A stretch of DNA of 64,000 bases from an uncultured Helicobacteraceae bacterium (GTDB taxonomy: Bacteria > Campylobacterota > Campylobacteria > Campylobacterales > Helicobacteraceae): the NCBI GenBank assembly GCA_947176375.1, contig CAMWQM010000003.1, positions 1-64,000 of the forward strand, in the 5' to 3' direction. This document shows, piece after piece, positions 37,954-47,342 of this stretch (positions are counted from its first letter, which is position 1; each line of letters begins with the position of its first letter). The notes beneath the pieces were generated by a model, which saw nothing but the letters and a program-made list of their open reading frames with translations, was not told where the DNA came from and searched no databases. The position numbers and the translations under genes were made by a program.

Positions 37954-39408
37954 TTATGAATCCTTTTTTAGATTATTTATAATTTTATATTCTTTGGATA
38001 AGAAATCAAATAAACTCTGCTCCAAAATTATAGATTTAAAATCACGGAAAATATCTAAATTACTTGATTGGTTTGTTAGCACTTTTTGTTCCATAATATT
38101 ATATAAGACTGCTTTATTGCCCAATATTGCGTAGCCAACTTTATCGTTGTTTTCAAAAATTTGTCTTAAGACTTCTCTGCTTTCTAGTGGAGAAAGTGAT
38201 GGAATCTGTTTTACATCATTTAGGCTAAAATATCCTATATCTTTGCCATTAAATACATTTATTCTAGCTTTGGCTTCTTCTTGTAATGCCTCTCTTAAAG
38301 CTTGTGGGTAATAATTATTTTTAACCTTATCTTTTACTTCATCAAAGGTTCTTATAGTTTGTGGAATTCTTTTTATGAGCTTTAATGCTACAAATTCATC
38401 ATCCACTTCTAATGGCTGGATAGTCTCTCCTTCATTGGCATTTTGCAGTGCTTCTACAATTTTTTTATTATCTCCCTCTAAAATTATTTTTCTCTCTCTA
38501 TTATTTTGGTTTTTATTTTGTTTCATTTCTACATAGGCTTCTAGGGCATTTCGATTTGCTCGCCAAATTTTAAAATCATTTTCAACCTTATCTTTTATTT
38601 TTGTATAGTCTTGCAAGATTCCATTTTCTGTGTAGTTTTGTTTATTTTCATTGTAGTAGGTTTGCACATCGTTTTCATTTGGCTTTATATCTTTTGGATT
38701 AAAGTTTAGCATTTCTACTTCAAATTGCTTTGGGCTTTTATAAGATTCTTTATTTTTATTATAAAATTCCATCAATTTAGAATCTTCAATATTAACTTTC
38801 ACTTGATTTGCATTGATAATCTGCACTGAAAGTTTATCTTGTAAATTTAAAGATAAATTTAGCACATCCCCTTCACTTGGTGTTACAATTGATGGAAACA
38901 TTGATAGAATCTTTTTAATTAATAATTCTTTTCTTATCATTCTTTCATATTCAAGTGGTCGGATTCTATTTTGTGCTAATATTTCTTTATAAGTTTTTGG
39001 ACTAAAGATACCATTTTGTCTAAATATTTCATCATTTTGAATTTCTTTTGTAACCTCTTCATCGCTAATTCTAATGCCAGAATCTATTGCAAAATTTTCC
39101 AACAATGCTTTATTTATAGCTCTTGTCATAGCGACATTTTCTAACCCTAGAGTCTTTGCTTGTTCATTATCAAGAGGCCTTCCTGTTAGCTCTTCAAGCT
39201 GTTTGCTATACTCTCTGAAAATATTGTTATATTCCATATTGAAATCTTCTACACTAATATCAATATTCCCTACGCTTGCAACTGAATTAGTAGAATGTGA
39301 GAAATTATAAGCACCCCAACCCACCATACCAGCGGCGATAAATGCTATCGTGCTTATCCAAATAGTTATTATTAGGTATTTTTTATGTTGCTGCATCCAA
39401 GTTATCAT
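37954..39408 (-). CDS. Membrane-anchored periplasmic PPIase, PpiD/SurA-like
   Basis: 484 residues. A single N-terminal membrane helix (YLIITIWISTIAFIAAGMVGWGAY) anchors a large periplasmic chaperone domain. A SurA-N-type helical segment follows, with VEDFNMEYNNIFREYSKQLEEL and MTRAINKALLENFAIDSGIRISDEEV. A degenerate parvulin-like part covers residues about 230-380 (EVEMLNFNPKDIKPNENDVQTYYNEN). The layout is that of PpiD, which helps newly secreted proteins fold. The prolyl isomerase core looks poorly conserved, so it may act only as a chaperone. It leads the ppiD-ftsA-ftsZ cluster and is divergent from bioA. Confidence 0.8.
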   Translation of the reverse strand: MITWMQQHKKYLIITIWISTIAFIAAGMVGWGAYNFSHSTNSVASVGNIDISVEDFNMEYNNIFREYSKQLEELTGRPLDNEQAKTLGLENVAMTRAINKALLENFAIDSGIRISDEEVTKEIQNDEIFRQNGIFSPKTYKEILAQNRIRPLEYERMIRKELLIKKILSMFPSIVTPSEGDVLNLSLNLQDKLSVQIINANQVKVNIEDSKLMEFYNKNKESYKSPKQFEVEMLNFNPKDIKPNENDVQTYYNENKQNYTENGILQDYTKIKDKVENDFKIWRANRNALEAYVEMKQNKNQNNRERKIILEGDNKKIVEALQNANEGETIQPLEVDDEFVALKLIKRIPQTIRTFDEVKDKVKNNYYPQALREALQEEAKARINVFNGKDIGYFSLNDVKQIPSLSPLESREVLRQIFENNDKVGYAILGNKAVLYNIMEQKVLTNQSSNLDIFRDFKSIILEQSLFDFLSKEYKIINNLKKDS

Positions 39409-39535
39409 TATTAAAAAATAATCCTTTCAACATTGTGTTATAAGCCTAATTTGGCTTAATCTCTTAAAATTTTGGTTAAAAATAAGTATAATTGCGAATT
39501 ATAACAAACAATTATTAAAATGTGGGAATTTTACA

Positions 39536-40837
39536 ATGAATTTAGAAAATAAAATCAAACAATTAATATCTAAAGATTCTAAATATATTTGGCATCCTTG
39601 CACACAAATGAAAGATATGGAGAGCTTTAATATTATGCCTATTGCAAGGGGTGAAGGCGTGTATTTGTATGATTTTTATGGAAATAAATATATTGATTGC
39701 ATTAGCTCGTGGTGGGTGAATTTATTTGGTCATAATAATGAATATATTAGTGCAAAACTAAAAGAGCAGATTGATAGATTAGAGCATGTGATTTTTGCAG
39801 GATATACGCACGAGGGCATTGTGAATCTATCAGAGAGATTAATTTCACTTCTTCCGCAATCTCTTTCAAAGTGCTTCTATGCGGATAATGGAAGCTCTGC
39901 AATCGAGATTGCTATAAAAATGAGCCATCATTTAAATATCCTAAAAAATCACAATAAAAATATTTTTTTATCGCTTCAAAACTCCTATCACGGCGAGACT
40001 ATCGGGGCATTGAGTTTAGGTAGTGTTGGAATCTATAAAGATGTTTATAAAAATATTTTGATACAAAATATCCAAACTCCACTGCCAAAGGATTTTAGTG
40101 AGGAATCTATAAATCAAACATTGCAAGAGCTAAAAAATGTAATTTCTAAAAATAAAAATCAAATTTGTGCTTTTGTGCTAGAGCCGTTGGTGCAGTGTGC
40201 AGGTGGAATGAATATCTATCCAAAGGAATTTGTAAAAAAAGCTTGTGAGATTTGCAAAGAGAATGAAATTTATGTGATTTTTGATGAAATTGCAGTCGGC
40301 TTTGGGCGAAGTGGAGAAATGTTTGCATTAGAAGAATGTGAGATTGAGCCAGATTTTTTGTGTTTATCAAAAGGTATTACGGGAGGCTATTTGCCACTAT
40401 CTGCGGTAATTACAAATGATAATATTTACAATGCTTTTTATGGTGATTATGAGAGGGCATTTTTGCATTCACATAGTTACACAGGGAATCCTTTAGCAGT
40501 TGCTTGTGCAAACGCTACACTTGATATTTTTCAAACCCAAAATATAATATCAAAAAATAAGGTTTTAAGTGAATTTATTTTTGATAAATTTTTGGAATTG
40601 AATGAGTTTAAAAATGTTATGAATTTGCGCAAAAAAGGTATGATTTTTGCCTTTGATTTGGTAGGAGATTATGAGAGGACAATTAGCCTAGAGTTTAGCT
40701 CTCTTGCCCTCAAAAATGGGCTTATCATTCGTCCACTTGGGAATGTTGTGTATTTTATGCCACCTTATATAATCTCAAAAGAGCAAGTTTGCTTTGTTGT
40801 AGATGGAATAAAAAATATATTAAAAGTGCTAAATTAA
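39536..40837 (+). CDS. bioA: Adenosylmethionine-8-amino-7-oxononanoate aminotransferase
   Basis: A PLP enzyme of biotin synthesis that makes 7,8-diaminopelargonate (DAPA) using SAM as amino donor. 433 residues, with IWHPCTQMKDME (BioA-specific start), SSWWVNLFGH, YADNGSSAIEIAIKM, NSYHGETIGALSLG, IFDEIAVGFGRSG and the PLP lysine in LCLSKGITGGYLPLSA near residue 280. These features separate it from GabT or ArgD types. No other bio gene is adjacent. Divergent from the ppiD-ftsA-ftsZ cluster, as in H. pylori (HP0976). Confidence 0.95.
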   Translation: MNLENKIKQLISKDSKYIWHPCTQMKDMESFNIMPIARGEGVYLYDFYGNKYIDCISSWWVNLFGHNNEYISAKLKEQIDRLEHVIFAGYTHEGIVNLSERLISLLPQSLSKCFYADNGSSAIEIAIKMSHHLNILKNHNKNIFLSLQNSYHGETIGALSLGSVGIYKDVYKNILIQNIQTPLPKDFSEESINQTLQELKNVISKNKNQICAFVLEPLVQCAGGMNIYPKEFVKKACEICKENEIYVIFDEIAVGFGRSGEMFALEECEIEPDFLCLSKGITGGYLPLSAVITNDNIYNAFYGDYERAFLHSHSYTGNPLAVACANATLDIFQTQNIISKNKVLSEFIFDKFLELNEFKNVMNLRKKGMIFAFDLVGDYERTISLEFSSLALKNGLIIRPLGNVVYFMPPYIISKEQVCFVVDGIKNILKVLN

Positions 40838-41343
40838 ATAAAATAATTTTGCTAATTTTAAAAAATTAATGGAGATTAAGTTAGAGATAAGCTTTGAGTG
40901 TAAAATTAAATGATTGCATATCTTTAATAAAAGACTAAAACTATAACTTTTGAGATATTAAACTATACTTTATAATTTAAGCAATGGAATCTAAAAATAT
41001 AGAATCTAGCTTTATTAATTTTTTATATTGCTTATTTTAATTTTTTGCTAGATTTAGCTTTTCTATGCATCCCCTCCTCAAAAAATCTTTATTAACAAGA
41101 TAGACAAATGAGACATATATTTGTTAGGCTGGTTTCCTTACCTGTAAATATTTCCTTATTGCCTTTTATAAAAAGATTTATTGGTTATGCAAATATTCTT
41201 ATTAATTTTTTAATTATAGCTATACATAGGGCAAAGACTGCTACTAAAAATATTAATTTGATAGTATTAATTTTTTATTTTGCTTTAAAGTATATAATTT
41301 CAAATATTTAAATTATTTTTAAGCTCAATGAAAGGTAAATTGA
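40838..41343. other. AT-rich intergenic region
   Basis: 506 bp with no supported gene. A 67-codon frame (41108-41311, MRHIFVRLVSL...) has no ribosome site and a composition like random AT-rich DNA. No terminator hairpin for bioA stands out. Confidence 0.4.
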
Positions 41344-42492
41344 ATGTTGAAAGATTGTTCTACAAAAATATTTTATTTTTCACTTTTTAGCGTATCTGCG
41401 ATGACGGTGCTAGGAAGCACAGCTATTGCACCATCTTTGCCAAATTTAGAAAAACATTTTGAGGATATTAAAAATATTGAGCTACTAAGCAGATTAGTTT
41501 TGACTTTGCCAGCAATGTTTGTTGTGGTTTTTTCACCACTTAGTGGATATTTATTTGATAAATTTAAGCGATTAAAGCTACTCTATCCATTTATGATTAT
41601 TTGGAGTGTTAGCGGATTTAGCGCATTTTGTTTGGATAATATTTACTTAATTTTATTCTCAAGGGCAGTTTTTGGAATCGCCACTGCTTTTGTAATGACA
41701 GGGGCTTCCGCACTATTGGCTGATTATTATCAAGGGCTAAAGAGAGAGAAAGCGCTTAGCATTCAGGGTTTTTATACTGCATTTGGCGGAGCATTATTTT
41801 TAACAATAGGTGGATTCTTGTCAAATATAAATTGGAGACTCCCATTTTTAGTCTATCTCCTTGGATTTATAATTTTTATTTTTGCTTTTAAAAATCTCTT
41901 TGAGCCGCAAAAAAATAAAAATATAAATACGCAAACTGCCACAAAATTCAATTTCTTTACATTTTTGCCTATTTATATTCTTGGATTCTTTAGTATGGCT
42001 ATGTTTTATATAGTTCCAACACAAATACCATTTTTTATAATCAAAGTGCTTGATAAAGGCGGAGAGCTGGTTGGAATCTCACTTGCAATTTCATCAATTT
42101 TTACAGCATTTAGCTCACTAATTTATTCAAAACTTAGAATCTATTTTAGCTTGAATAAAATGTATTTTATAGGCTTTTTTTTGCTTGGGTTTGGATATTT
42201 GCTAATTTATATTTTTCATAGTTATATTATTTTGCTTATTGCATTAATTTTTACAGGTTGTGGGCTTGGAATTTTACTTGTTACAAATAGTTCGTGGTTG
42301 TTTTTGCTAACAAATGATAACATTAGAGCGAAAGCCTATGGATTTTTAGCTAGCTTTATTTTTATGGGTCAGTTTCTCTCACCATTCATCACACAACCCA
42401 TTATTAATACTTTTGGGCTTGTGAAAATGTTTTTAGTTTTTGGCTTAATTCTATGTGCGCTTGGAATCTTATTTTTATTCAAAAAACTCTAG
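41344..42492 (+). CDS. Major facilitator superfamily efflux transporter
   Basis: 382 residues with 12 predicted membrane helices. It shows the MFS loop 2-3 signature FSPLSGYLFDKFKRLKLLYP, then SRAVFGIATAFVMTGASALLADYYQG (helices 4-5, like drug:H+ antiporters of the DHA1 group) and INWRLPFLVYLLGF. It is likely to export drugs or metabolites with proton exchange; the substrate cannot be told. AAAGG precedes the ATG. It is convergent with trmL, with a 4-bp overlap of the 3' ends. Confidence 0.85.
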   Translation: MLKDCSTKIFYFSLFSVSAMTVLGSTAIAPSLPNLEKHFEDIKNIELLSRLVLTLPAMFVVVFSPLSGYLFDKFKRLKLLYPFMIIWSVSGFSAFCLDNIYLILFSRAVFGIATAFVMTGASALLADYYQGLKREKALSIQGFYTAFGGALFLTIGGFLSNINWRLPFLVYLLGFIIFIFAFKNLFEPQKNKNINTQTATKFNFFTFLPIYILGFFSMAMFYIVPTQIPFFIIKVLDKGGELVGISLAISSIFTAFSSLIYSKLRIYFSLNKMYFIGFFLLGFGYLLIYIFHSYIILLIALIFTGCGLGILLVTNSSWLFLLTNDNIRAKAYGFLASFIFMGQFLSPFITQPIINTFGLVKMFLVFGLILCALGILFLFKKL

Positions 42493-42962
42493 TTATTAAT
42501 TTGTCTAATTGCCTCATAAACTACGATGCTAACAGCATTTGCAAGATTCAGACTTCTTGCTTCATTAAGTATTGGAATCTTAAAGCATTGATTATAATTT
42601 GCCTTTAATAGCTCCTTATCTAGCCCTTTATCCTCCCTGCCAAAAATTAAAAAACATTCATTGCTAAATTTAGCACTAAAATGTGATTTGGAAGCTTTTG
42701 TGCTTAAGAAAAAATGATTATTTGATACTGGATTTACACTCAAAAAATCACTTAAACAATCCCATTCAACTAAATCTATTTTGTCAAAATAATCCATTCC
42801 TGAGCGCTTTATCTCCTTGCTATCTAGCACGAATCCTAGCGGATGAACTAGATGAAGCCTTGCGTTACTAGCAAGTGCAAGTCTTCCGATATTTCCAGTA
42901 TTTTGCGGAATCCTAGGCTCAACTAAAACTATATTAATAATTGAATTTTTTAAAGTTATCAT
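42489..42962 (-). CDS. trmL: tRNA (cytidine/uridine-34-2'-O)-methyltransferase TrmL
   Basis: A SPOUT-fold enzyme that methylates the ribose of the wobble base in leucine tRNAs. At 157 residues it is the short TrmL form without an extra RNA-binding domain. Motif 1 is VEPRIPQNTGNIGRLALAS, motif 2 is CFLIFGREDKGLDKELL, and motif 3 is IPILNEARSLNLANAVSIVVYEA. The C-terminal knot binds SAM. The window also holds a tRNA-Leu(UAG), although TrmL in E. coli targets other leucine isoacceptors. Single gene, convergent with the MFS gene. Confidence 0.92.
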   Translation of the reverse strand: MITLKNSIINIVLVEPRIPQNTGNIGRLALASNARLHLVHPLGFVLDSKEIKRSGMDYFDKIDLVEWDCLSDFLSVNPVSNNHFFLSTKASKSHFSAKFSNECFLIFGREDKGLDKELLKANYNQCFKIPILNEARSLNLANAVSIVVYEAIRQINN

Positions 42963-43269
42963 TTTTTACCATTTTAAAATTTTATTTAACTAAGATTCTT
43001 GTTTTTTCTAGTTGCATAGATTCTAGCTTAAATAATAAATTTATGAGAACATTATTTTATTGTTATTTTTCTTAAATTCACTCTTTTGGCTACTATCATA
43101 ATAAAAAATATGTAATTTAATTTTTTTGTTTTTAAATTTGATTTAGGATTTAAAAATGTGGAATCTAAAAATCATAGAAATTGCAGTTAGATTCCGCTTT
43201 TTTATCAAAGAAAAAGCAGAATCTAAAATAAAATTTATTTCCTAGTTTGTAATGCCTACAAAGCAAATT
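42963..43269. other. Intergenic region with a strong hairpin
   Basis: 307 bp between trmL and the outer-membrane protein gene, both on the minus strand. The only structure noted is the hairpin at 43188-43226. The trmL promoter must lie in the part near 42963-43100. Confidence 0.4.
43188..43226 (-). terminator. Hairpin terminator of the outer-membrane protein gene
   Basis: Arms of 16 bp with one mismatch: TTAGATTC-C-GCTTTTT and AAAAAGC-A-GAATCTAA, with a 7-nt loop, 44 bp beyond the 43270 stop. The outer part is the genome's TAGATTC word in inverted pair. Confidence 0.55.
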
Positions 43270-43869
43270 TTAAAATCTATATCCAAGTAGGATTAAAAAT
43301 TTTTCATAATTTGTTTTGTATTTTGGGAACATTCCTTCTCCAGGGTCTTGCACATTATTATTCATTGAACCACGAAGATAGCGAACCCCTATCGTCATAT
43401 TAAAATCAAAGTTATATCCAAGTCCCGCACCATAGATGTATCCGTGTGTTATTGTCTTTGTTTGTGAGTTTTTTATAGCACCAATTTGAGCACCAGAGGG
43501 AGCTTTTTTAATCGCATCACTAAGCCAGTTTAGATTGTATCCACCCATTATTTGGATATAAAACCCCCCAATATCTAGCCCAGCTACAAGTGGCACTTCT
43601 AATCCCACGCCAAAGCCTGTCCCTTTTGCTTCAAAATTAGGCTGGTTTGTTCCATTTTGGTCAAAAAATAGTGGGACTGAAATCTCTGCTCCTGTGTATG
43701 GACGCACAATACCTTTCTTTGTAATTGCCACAACTGAAGTCCCTATTTCAATGGCTTGATAGGAAGCACTATCTAATCTTGTGTAAGAATATCCTATTGT
43801 GGTCTTTGTTTGTGAAGCACCAAAAGTAAAGCTAAAGGCACAAATAATAACTAATAAAATCCTTTTCAT
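43270..43869 (-). CDS. Outer-membrane beta-barrel protein
   Basis: 199 residues with a signal peptide (MKRILLVIICAFSFTFGA). Alternating polar and hydrophobic strands rich in Gly and Tyr follow: TTIGYSYTRLD, GAGLGYNFDFNMTIGVRYLRG, and a final FLILLGYRF ending in Phe, the usual sorting signal for barrel insertion. The size fits an eight-stranded barrel of the OmpA/OmpW-like type. The loops are not similar to any adhesin I recognise. GGAGG lies eight bases before the ATG. It stands alone, divergent from yebC. Confidence 0.75.
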   Translation of the reverse strand: MKRILLVIICAFSFTFGASQTKTTIGYSYTRLDSASYQAIEIGTSVVAITKKGIVRPYTGAEISVPLFFDQNGTNQPNFEAKGTGFGVGLEVPLVAGLDIGGFYIQIMGGYNLNWLSDAIKKAPSGAQIGAIKNSQTKTITHGYIYGAGLGYNFDFNMTIGVRYLRGSMNNNVQDPGEGMFPKYKTNYEKFLILLGYRF

Positions 43870-43973
43870 TAAAAAACCTCCAAAACTTTCAAAGCAAAAT
43901 CGCCTAACAAAAATTAAAATTTAATTATATAATTTCAAAATTATTTTATCAACTTTATCAACAAGGATTAAAA

Positions 43974-44687
43974 ATGGGACGAGCATTTGAATATAGGCGA
44001 GCTAGCAAGGAAAAAAGATGGGATAAAATGAGCAAGCTCTTTCCAAAGCTCGCAAAAGCGATCACTCTAGCGGCAAAAGATGGAGGGAGTGACCCAGATA
44101 TGAATGCAAAGCTTAGAGTGGCGATACTTAATGCAAAGGCGCAGAATCTTCCAAAGGATAATATTGAAGCAGCAATTAAGCGGGCTAGTGGTAAAGATTC
44201 TGCCTTGAGTGAGATTGTTTATGAAGCAAAAGCACAATTTGGTGTGATGATGATTATAGAATGCGCTACTGATAATCCTACCAGAACGATTGCGAATCTT
44301 AAGAGTTATTGCAATAAGCATAATGCTCAAATTATTCCAAATGGTTCGTTAGAATTTATGTTTAGCAAAAAGGCGGTGTTTTCACTAGATAAGACTAATC
44401 TTAATGGCATTAGCACAGATGATTTGGAATTAGAATTGATAGATTTTGGGCTAGAAAGTATGCAAATAGAGGATGAAATAATTTATTTATATGCAAATTA
44501 CAAGGAATTTGGAAATCTAATGGATGGCTTAAAAAAGCTAAATTTAAATGTCTCTAGCTCGAATCTTCAATATATCCCAACTTCACCTATAGAATTAAAT
44601 GATGAACAAATAATTGAGCTAGATAAGTTGCTAGATAAAATCGATGATGATGATGATGTACAAAATATTTATACAAATCTTGTCTAA
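43974..44687 (+). CDS. yebC: YebC/PmpR family protein
   Basis: A 237-residue protein with the full family pattern: [30 protein letters not shown] at the start (with Arg rather than the usual GHSKW form), [34 protein letters not shown], and the C-terminal [15 protein letters not shown] segment. Members act as DNA-binding regulators or, for the YebC2 type, help the ribosome pass polyproline stretches. Which applies here is unknown. The C-terminus is very acidic ([11 protein letters not shown]). AAGGA is seven bases before the ATG. Confidence 0.93.
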   Translation: MGRAFEYRRASKEKRWDKMSKLFPKLAKAITLAAKDGGSDPDMNAKLRVAILNAKAQNLPKDNIEAAIKRASGKDSALSEIVYEAKAQFGVMMIIECATDNPTRTIANLKSYCNKHNAQIIPNGSLEFMFSKKAVFSLDKTNLNGISTDDLELELIDFGLESMQIEDEIIYLYANYKEFGNLMDGLKKLNLNVSSSNLQYIPTSPIELNDEQIIELDKLLDKIDDDDDVQNIYTNLV

Positions 44688-44917
44688 ATATTTTAAATAT
44701 TGCAGAATTTAGCATCAAAATTTATAATTTTCAATAGTGGGATTTTTATATTTGCAATAAATTTTTGAGTGCAAAAACATAAAAAATATTATATTTTGTA
44801 AAAATAAGGAATTTTATTTGCTTTTATAAAATTTAAGTAACTTATAATCTTAATAGTTAAAATTATGATATAATTTATAGTTTATTTTTTTCATAGAACA
44901 TTTATTTAGGTTTATGT

Positions 44918-45733
44918 ATGAATCCCTTTAGTAAAGCAAAAAATATATTTTTAGAAAAAGTCAATAATATGGACTATATTGATTTGGATATTAATATTTC
45001 TGCTAGACATAGAATAGAGCAGCTAATTTCACAAGTCCCATTTCAGATTGTAATTCTCACAGGGCGACCAGGTGTTGGCAAAAGCTATTTGATAAAACAG
45101 CTTGAAAATAGTATTCCAAAAGAAACGCTCCATATTCAACTATTTCCTTTTTTATCCTTAAATGGCTTTTTAGCACAGCTTCATTTGAAGTTTCTCCCGC
45201 ATATTCCTATTAATAAAAATATGACTAGAGATGAGTTTTTTAAAAGCTTTTCAGACAATCTCCCAAGAAATGAGCTTAGCCCGACAATAATAATTGATGA
45301 GGTGCAATTATATGGAGATAAAGAGCTTGAAGTAATAAGAATGCTTTCAGATTGTAGAGTATTTAGATTTATTCTTGTTACGCACGCATTAAAACAAAAA
45401 GAGGTTTTAAACGAGAGCTATTTTACTTCTCGAATCTGGGATAAGATAATAATAAATCAACTTGATTTAAAAAATGTGCGACTTTTTATTATACAAAAGC
45501 TAGATAAAGCGGGGTTAGCTTCTATCCCACGACTTATAAAAGATAGTGGATATAAGTTTATCTATAAACAAACAGAAGGAAATCTTAGATTGTTAACTAG
45601 AATGTGTTTCTTACTCTTTGATATTTGCGAGTACTACTATAATATAGAACCTACGATTTTTAGCAAAGGAGAGATTCCAAAGAAATATATTCAAATGGCT
45701 GCTATTGAGCTAGGGAGCTTGGATGCGCGGTAA
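44918..45733 (+). CDS. P-loop ATPase (AAA/ExeA-like), unknown role
   Basis: 271 residues with Walker A GRPGVGKSYLIKQL near residue 50, Walker B TIIIDEVQLYGD near residue 125 and a sensor-like ILVTHALKQK. The C-terminal part is helical (LRLLTRMCFLLFDICEYY), as in ExeA/GspA-type and transposition-helper ATPases. There is no membrane segment. It overlaps the SH3-domain membrane protein downstream by 11 bp and is followed by aroE. ExeA works with a membrane-bound peptidoglycan-binding partner, and the adjoining SH3 protein has the right topology, so an envelope-assembly pair is possible. That is inference from layout only. Confidence 0.7.
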   Translation: MNPFSKAKNIFLEKVNNMDYIDLDINISARHRIEQLISQVPFQIVILTGRPGVGKSYLIKQLENSIPKETLHIQLFPFLSLNGFLAQLHLKFLPHIPINKNMTRDEFFKSFSDNLPRNELSPTIIIDEVQLYGDKELEVIRMLSDCRVFRFILVTHALKQKEVLNESYFTSRIWDKIIINQLDLKNVRLFIIQKLDKAGLASIPRLIKDSGYKFIYKQTEGNLRLLTRMCFLLFDICEYYYNIEPTIFSKGEIPKKYIQMAAIELGSLDAR

Positions 45734-46364
45734 ATTGCGTATTTGTGTTGCTTATTTAAGTATTGTTATGTTTGGTATTATTTCTTTTTTGTTAATTATT
45801 CTTTTACTTGATGTTAATAATGGCAAATATACTAGCAAATGGGGGCAAATTAACAGCTTTTTTAAGCAACTAGATTTGCAGCAAGATAACACGACTAAAG
45901 TTATATTCTCTATTGCTAAGCCATCTTATTCAAATCAAAATAATAATATTGGTGAGGCTAGTAAGAATCATACAGATTTTAACTTGGCAGATTCTAAGGA
46001 TTTGGATAATTTAGATAGCACACAAAGCCAAGATATGCTAAATTCAGAGCTTAAAGAGCCGCTTGATATGATAAGTGATATTGATAGCATAGATTCTATA
46101 AGCCAAATAAATACAGATATTACAAATAATAGTGATATTAAAACAATAGATTCAAATCAAGACTTAACACAGCAAAACTATTCCAAAGACTATATCGTGA
46201 AAGTGGATTATTTAAATATCCGTTATGAACCAAATACCAAGGCTAGAATCTTAAAAAAGTTTAAAAAAGGTGCAATTATTAGCATTTCTAGTGTAGAGAA
46301 TGGCTGGGGTAAGCTAGAAAATGGTGGGTATGTTCTCCTTTACTTTTTAGAAGAAATTAAATAA
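45723..46364 (+). CDS. Membrane-anchored bacterial SH3-domain protein
   Basis: 213 residues. A short basic N-terminus and one membrane helix (ICVAYLSIVMFGIISFLLIILLL) put the rest in the periplasm. Residues about 45-150 are a disordered linker rich in Asp, Ser and Asn, with many DS pairs. The C-terminal 55 residues are an SH3b domain (VKVDYLNIRYEPNTKARIL, GWGKLENGGYVLLYFL) that normally binds peptidoglycan. It overlaps the ATPase gene upstream and ends directly before aroE. From memory H. pylori has an SH3-domain gene (HP1250) beside aroE (HP1249). Confidence 0.75.
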   Translation: MRGKLRICVAYLSIVMFGIISFLLIILLLDVNNGKYTSKWGQINSFFKQLDLQQDNTTKVIFSIAKPSYSNQNNNIGEASKNHTDFNLADSKDLDNLDSTQSQDMLNSELKEPLDMISDIDSIDSISQINTDITNNSDIKTIDSNQDLTQQNYSKDYIVKVDYLNIRYEPNTKARILKKFKKGAIISISSVENGWGKLENGGYVLLYFLEEIK

Positions 46365-47162
46365 ATGGCTAATTTAAGATTATATGCTGTATTTGGCAAT
46401 CCTATTGCACACTCAAAATCCCCACTTCTGCATAATTATGTATTTTATAAGCTAGGAATTGATGCTAGATATATCCGCTATCATTTAGAAACTAGCGATA
46501 ATTTTAGAGATTTGTTTTTTAATCTTAATTTAAGTGGTGCAAATATCACACTGCCATTTAAAGAATCTCTAATAGAATCTTGTGATGAAATAAGAGGTAT
46601 TGCAAAAGAAATTAATGCTATAAACACGATTGTCAGGGAAGATTCCAAGCTCATTGGATACAATACTGACGCAACTGGTTTCTATCAAAATATCTTTAAA
46701 TTTAATATCAAAAATGCTCTTATTATAGGCGCAGGTGGCAGTGCAAAGGCTATCGCATATATTCTAAAAGAAAATAATATCAAAGTTAGTATTATTAATA
46801 GAAGTGAGCCAAATTTAAAAGATTTTAGAATAAGGGGTTTTGAGTGTCACTTATCTAGCGAATTTAAATACCAAGATTATCAATTTGATTTGGTTGTAAA
46901 TGCGACTTCATCATCAATAAATAATGTCCTCCCGCTTTCTCCATCTATGCTAGAATCTATATTTAGAGATTCTAAAATTGCATTTGATTTAATGTATGGC
47001 AAAGAATGTAAATTTTTAGAACTTGCAAAAAAATCTAATTTAAGAGTGATAGATGGCTCTAAAATGCTACTTTATCAAGCTATTTTTGCTTCAAGTTTAT
47101 TTTTAAATATTAATAATGAGAAAATTTCTAAAGCTATGAGTGAGATTTATAATACAGATTAA
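46365..47162 (+). CDS. aroE: Shikimate dehydrogenase (NADP)
   Basis: Reduces 3-dehydroshikimate to shikimate, the fourth step towards chorismate and so upstream of TrpE. The 265 residues show the substrate site FGNPIAHSKSPLLHN, catalytic Lys and Asp in NITLPFKESL and YNTDATGF, and the NADP loop LIIGAGGSAKAIAYIL. NRSEP is the usual 2'-phosphate-binding turn and LVVNATSS the nucleotide lid. The start follows the SH3 gene's stop with no gap. Third gene of an ATPase / SH3 / aroE operon. Confidence 0.94.
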   Translation: MANLRLYAVFGNPIAHSKSPLLHNYVFYKLGIDARYIRYHLETSDNFRDLFFNLNLSGANITLPFKESLIESCDEIRGIAKEINAINTIVREDSKLIGYNTDATGFYQNIFKFNIKNALIIGAGGSAKAIAYILKENNIKVSIINRSEPNLKDFRIRGFECHLSSEFKYQDYQFDLVVNATSSSINNVLPLSPSMLESIFRDSKIAFDLMYGKECKFLELAKKSNLRVIDGSKMLLYQAIFASSLFLNINNEKISKAMSEIYNTD

Positions 47163-47288
47163 TCATTAAATTAATTTTTTATGGAATTTAACTTAGATTC
47201 TTTTTTTTGTTTTGAGTTTATATTTGGCATAAAACTAGCAAAATTCGCACTTTGAATATATTGCAAATAATATAAATAGAATCTAGTA

Positions 47289-47306
47289 ATGGAATAATAT
47301 TTGCTT
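47289..47306 (+). promoter_or_regulatory. Sigma-54 promoter upstream of fliK
   Basis: GG at 47291-47292 and GC at 47303-47304 are separated by exactly 10 bases within ATGGAATAATATTTGCTT, matching the -24/-12 form used for hook genes in this phylum. It ends 37 bp before the fliK start. Confidence 0.75.
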
Positions 47307-47342
47307 AATTTTACCCAATAAATTTTAGTTTTTAAGGTAATT

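Noticed and set aside
41108-41311. 67-codon plus-strand frame between bioA and the MFS gene
   Set aside because: No ribosome site, hydrophobic low-complexity composition typical of AT-rich non-coding DNA, no recognisable family.
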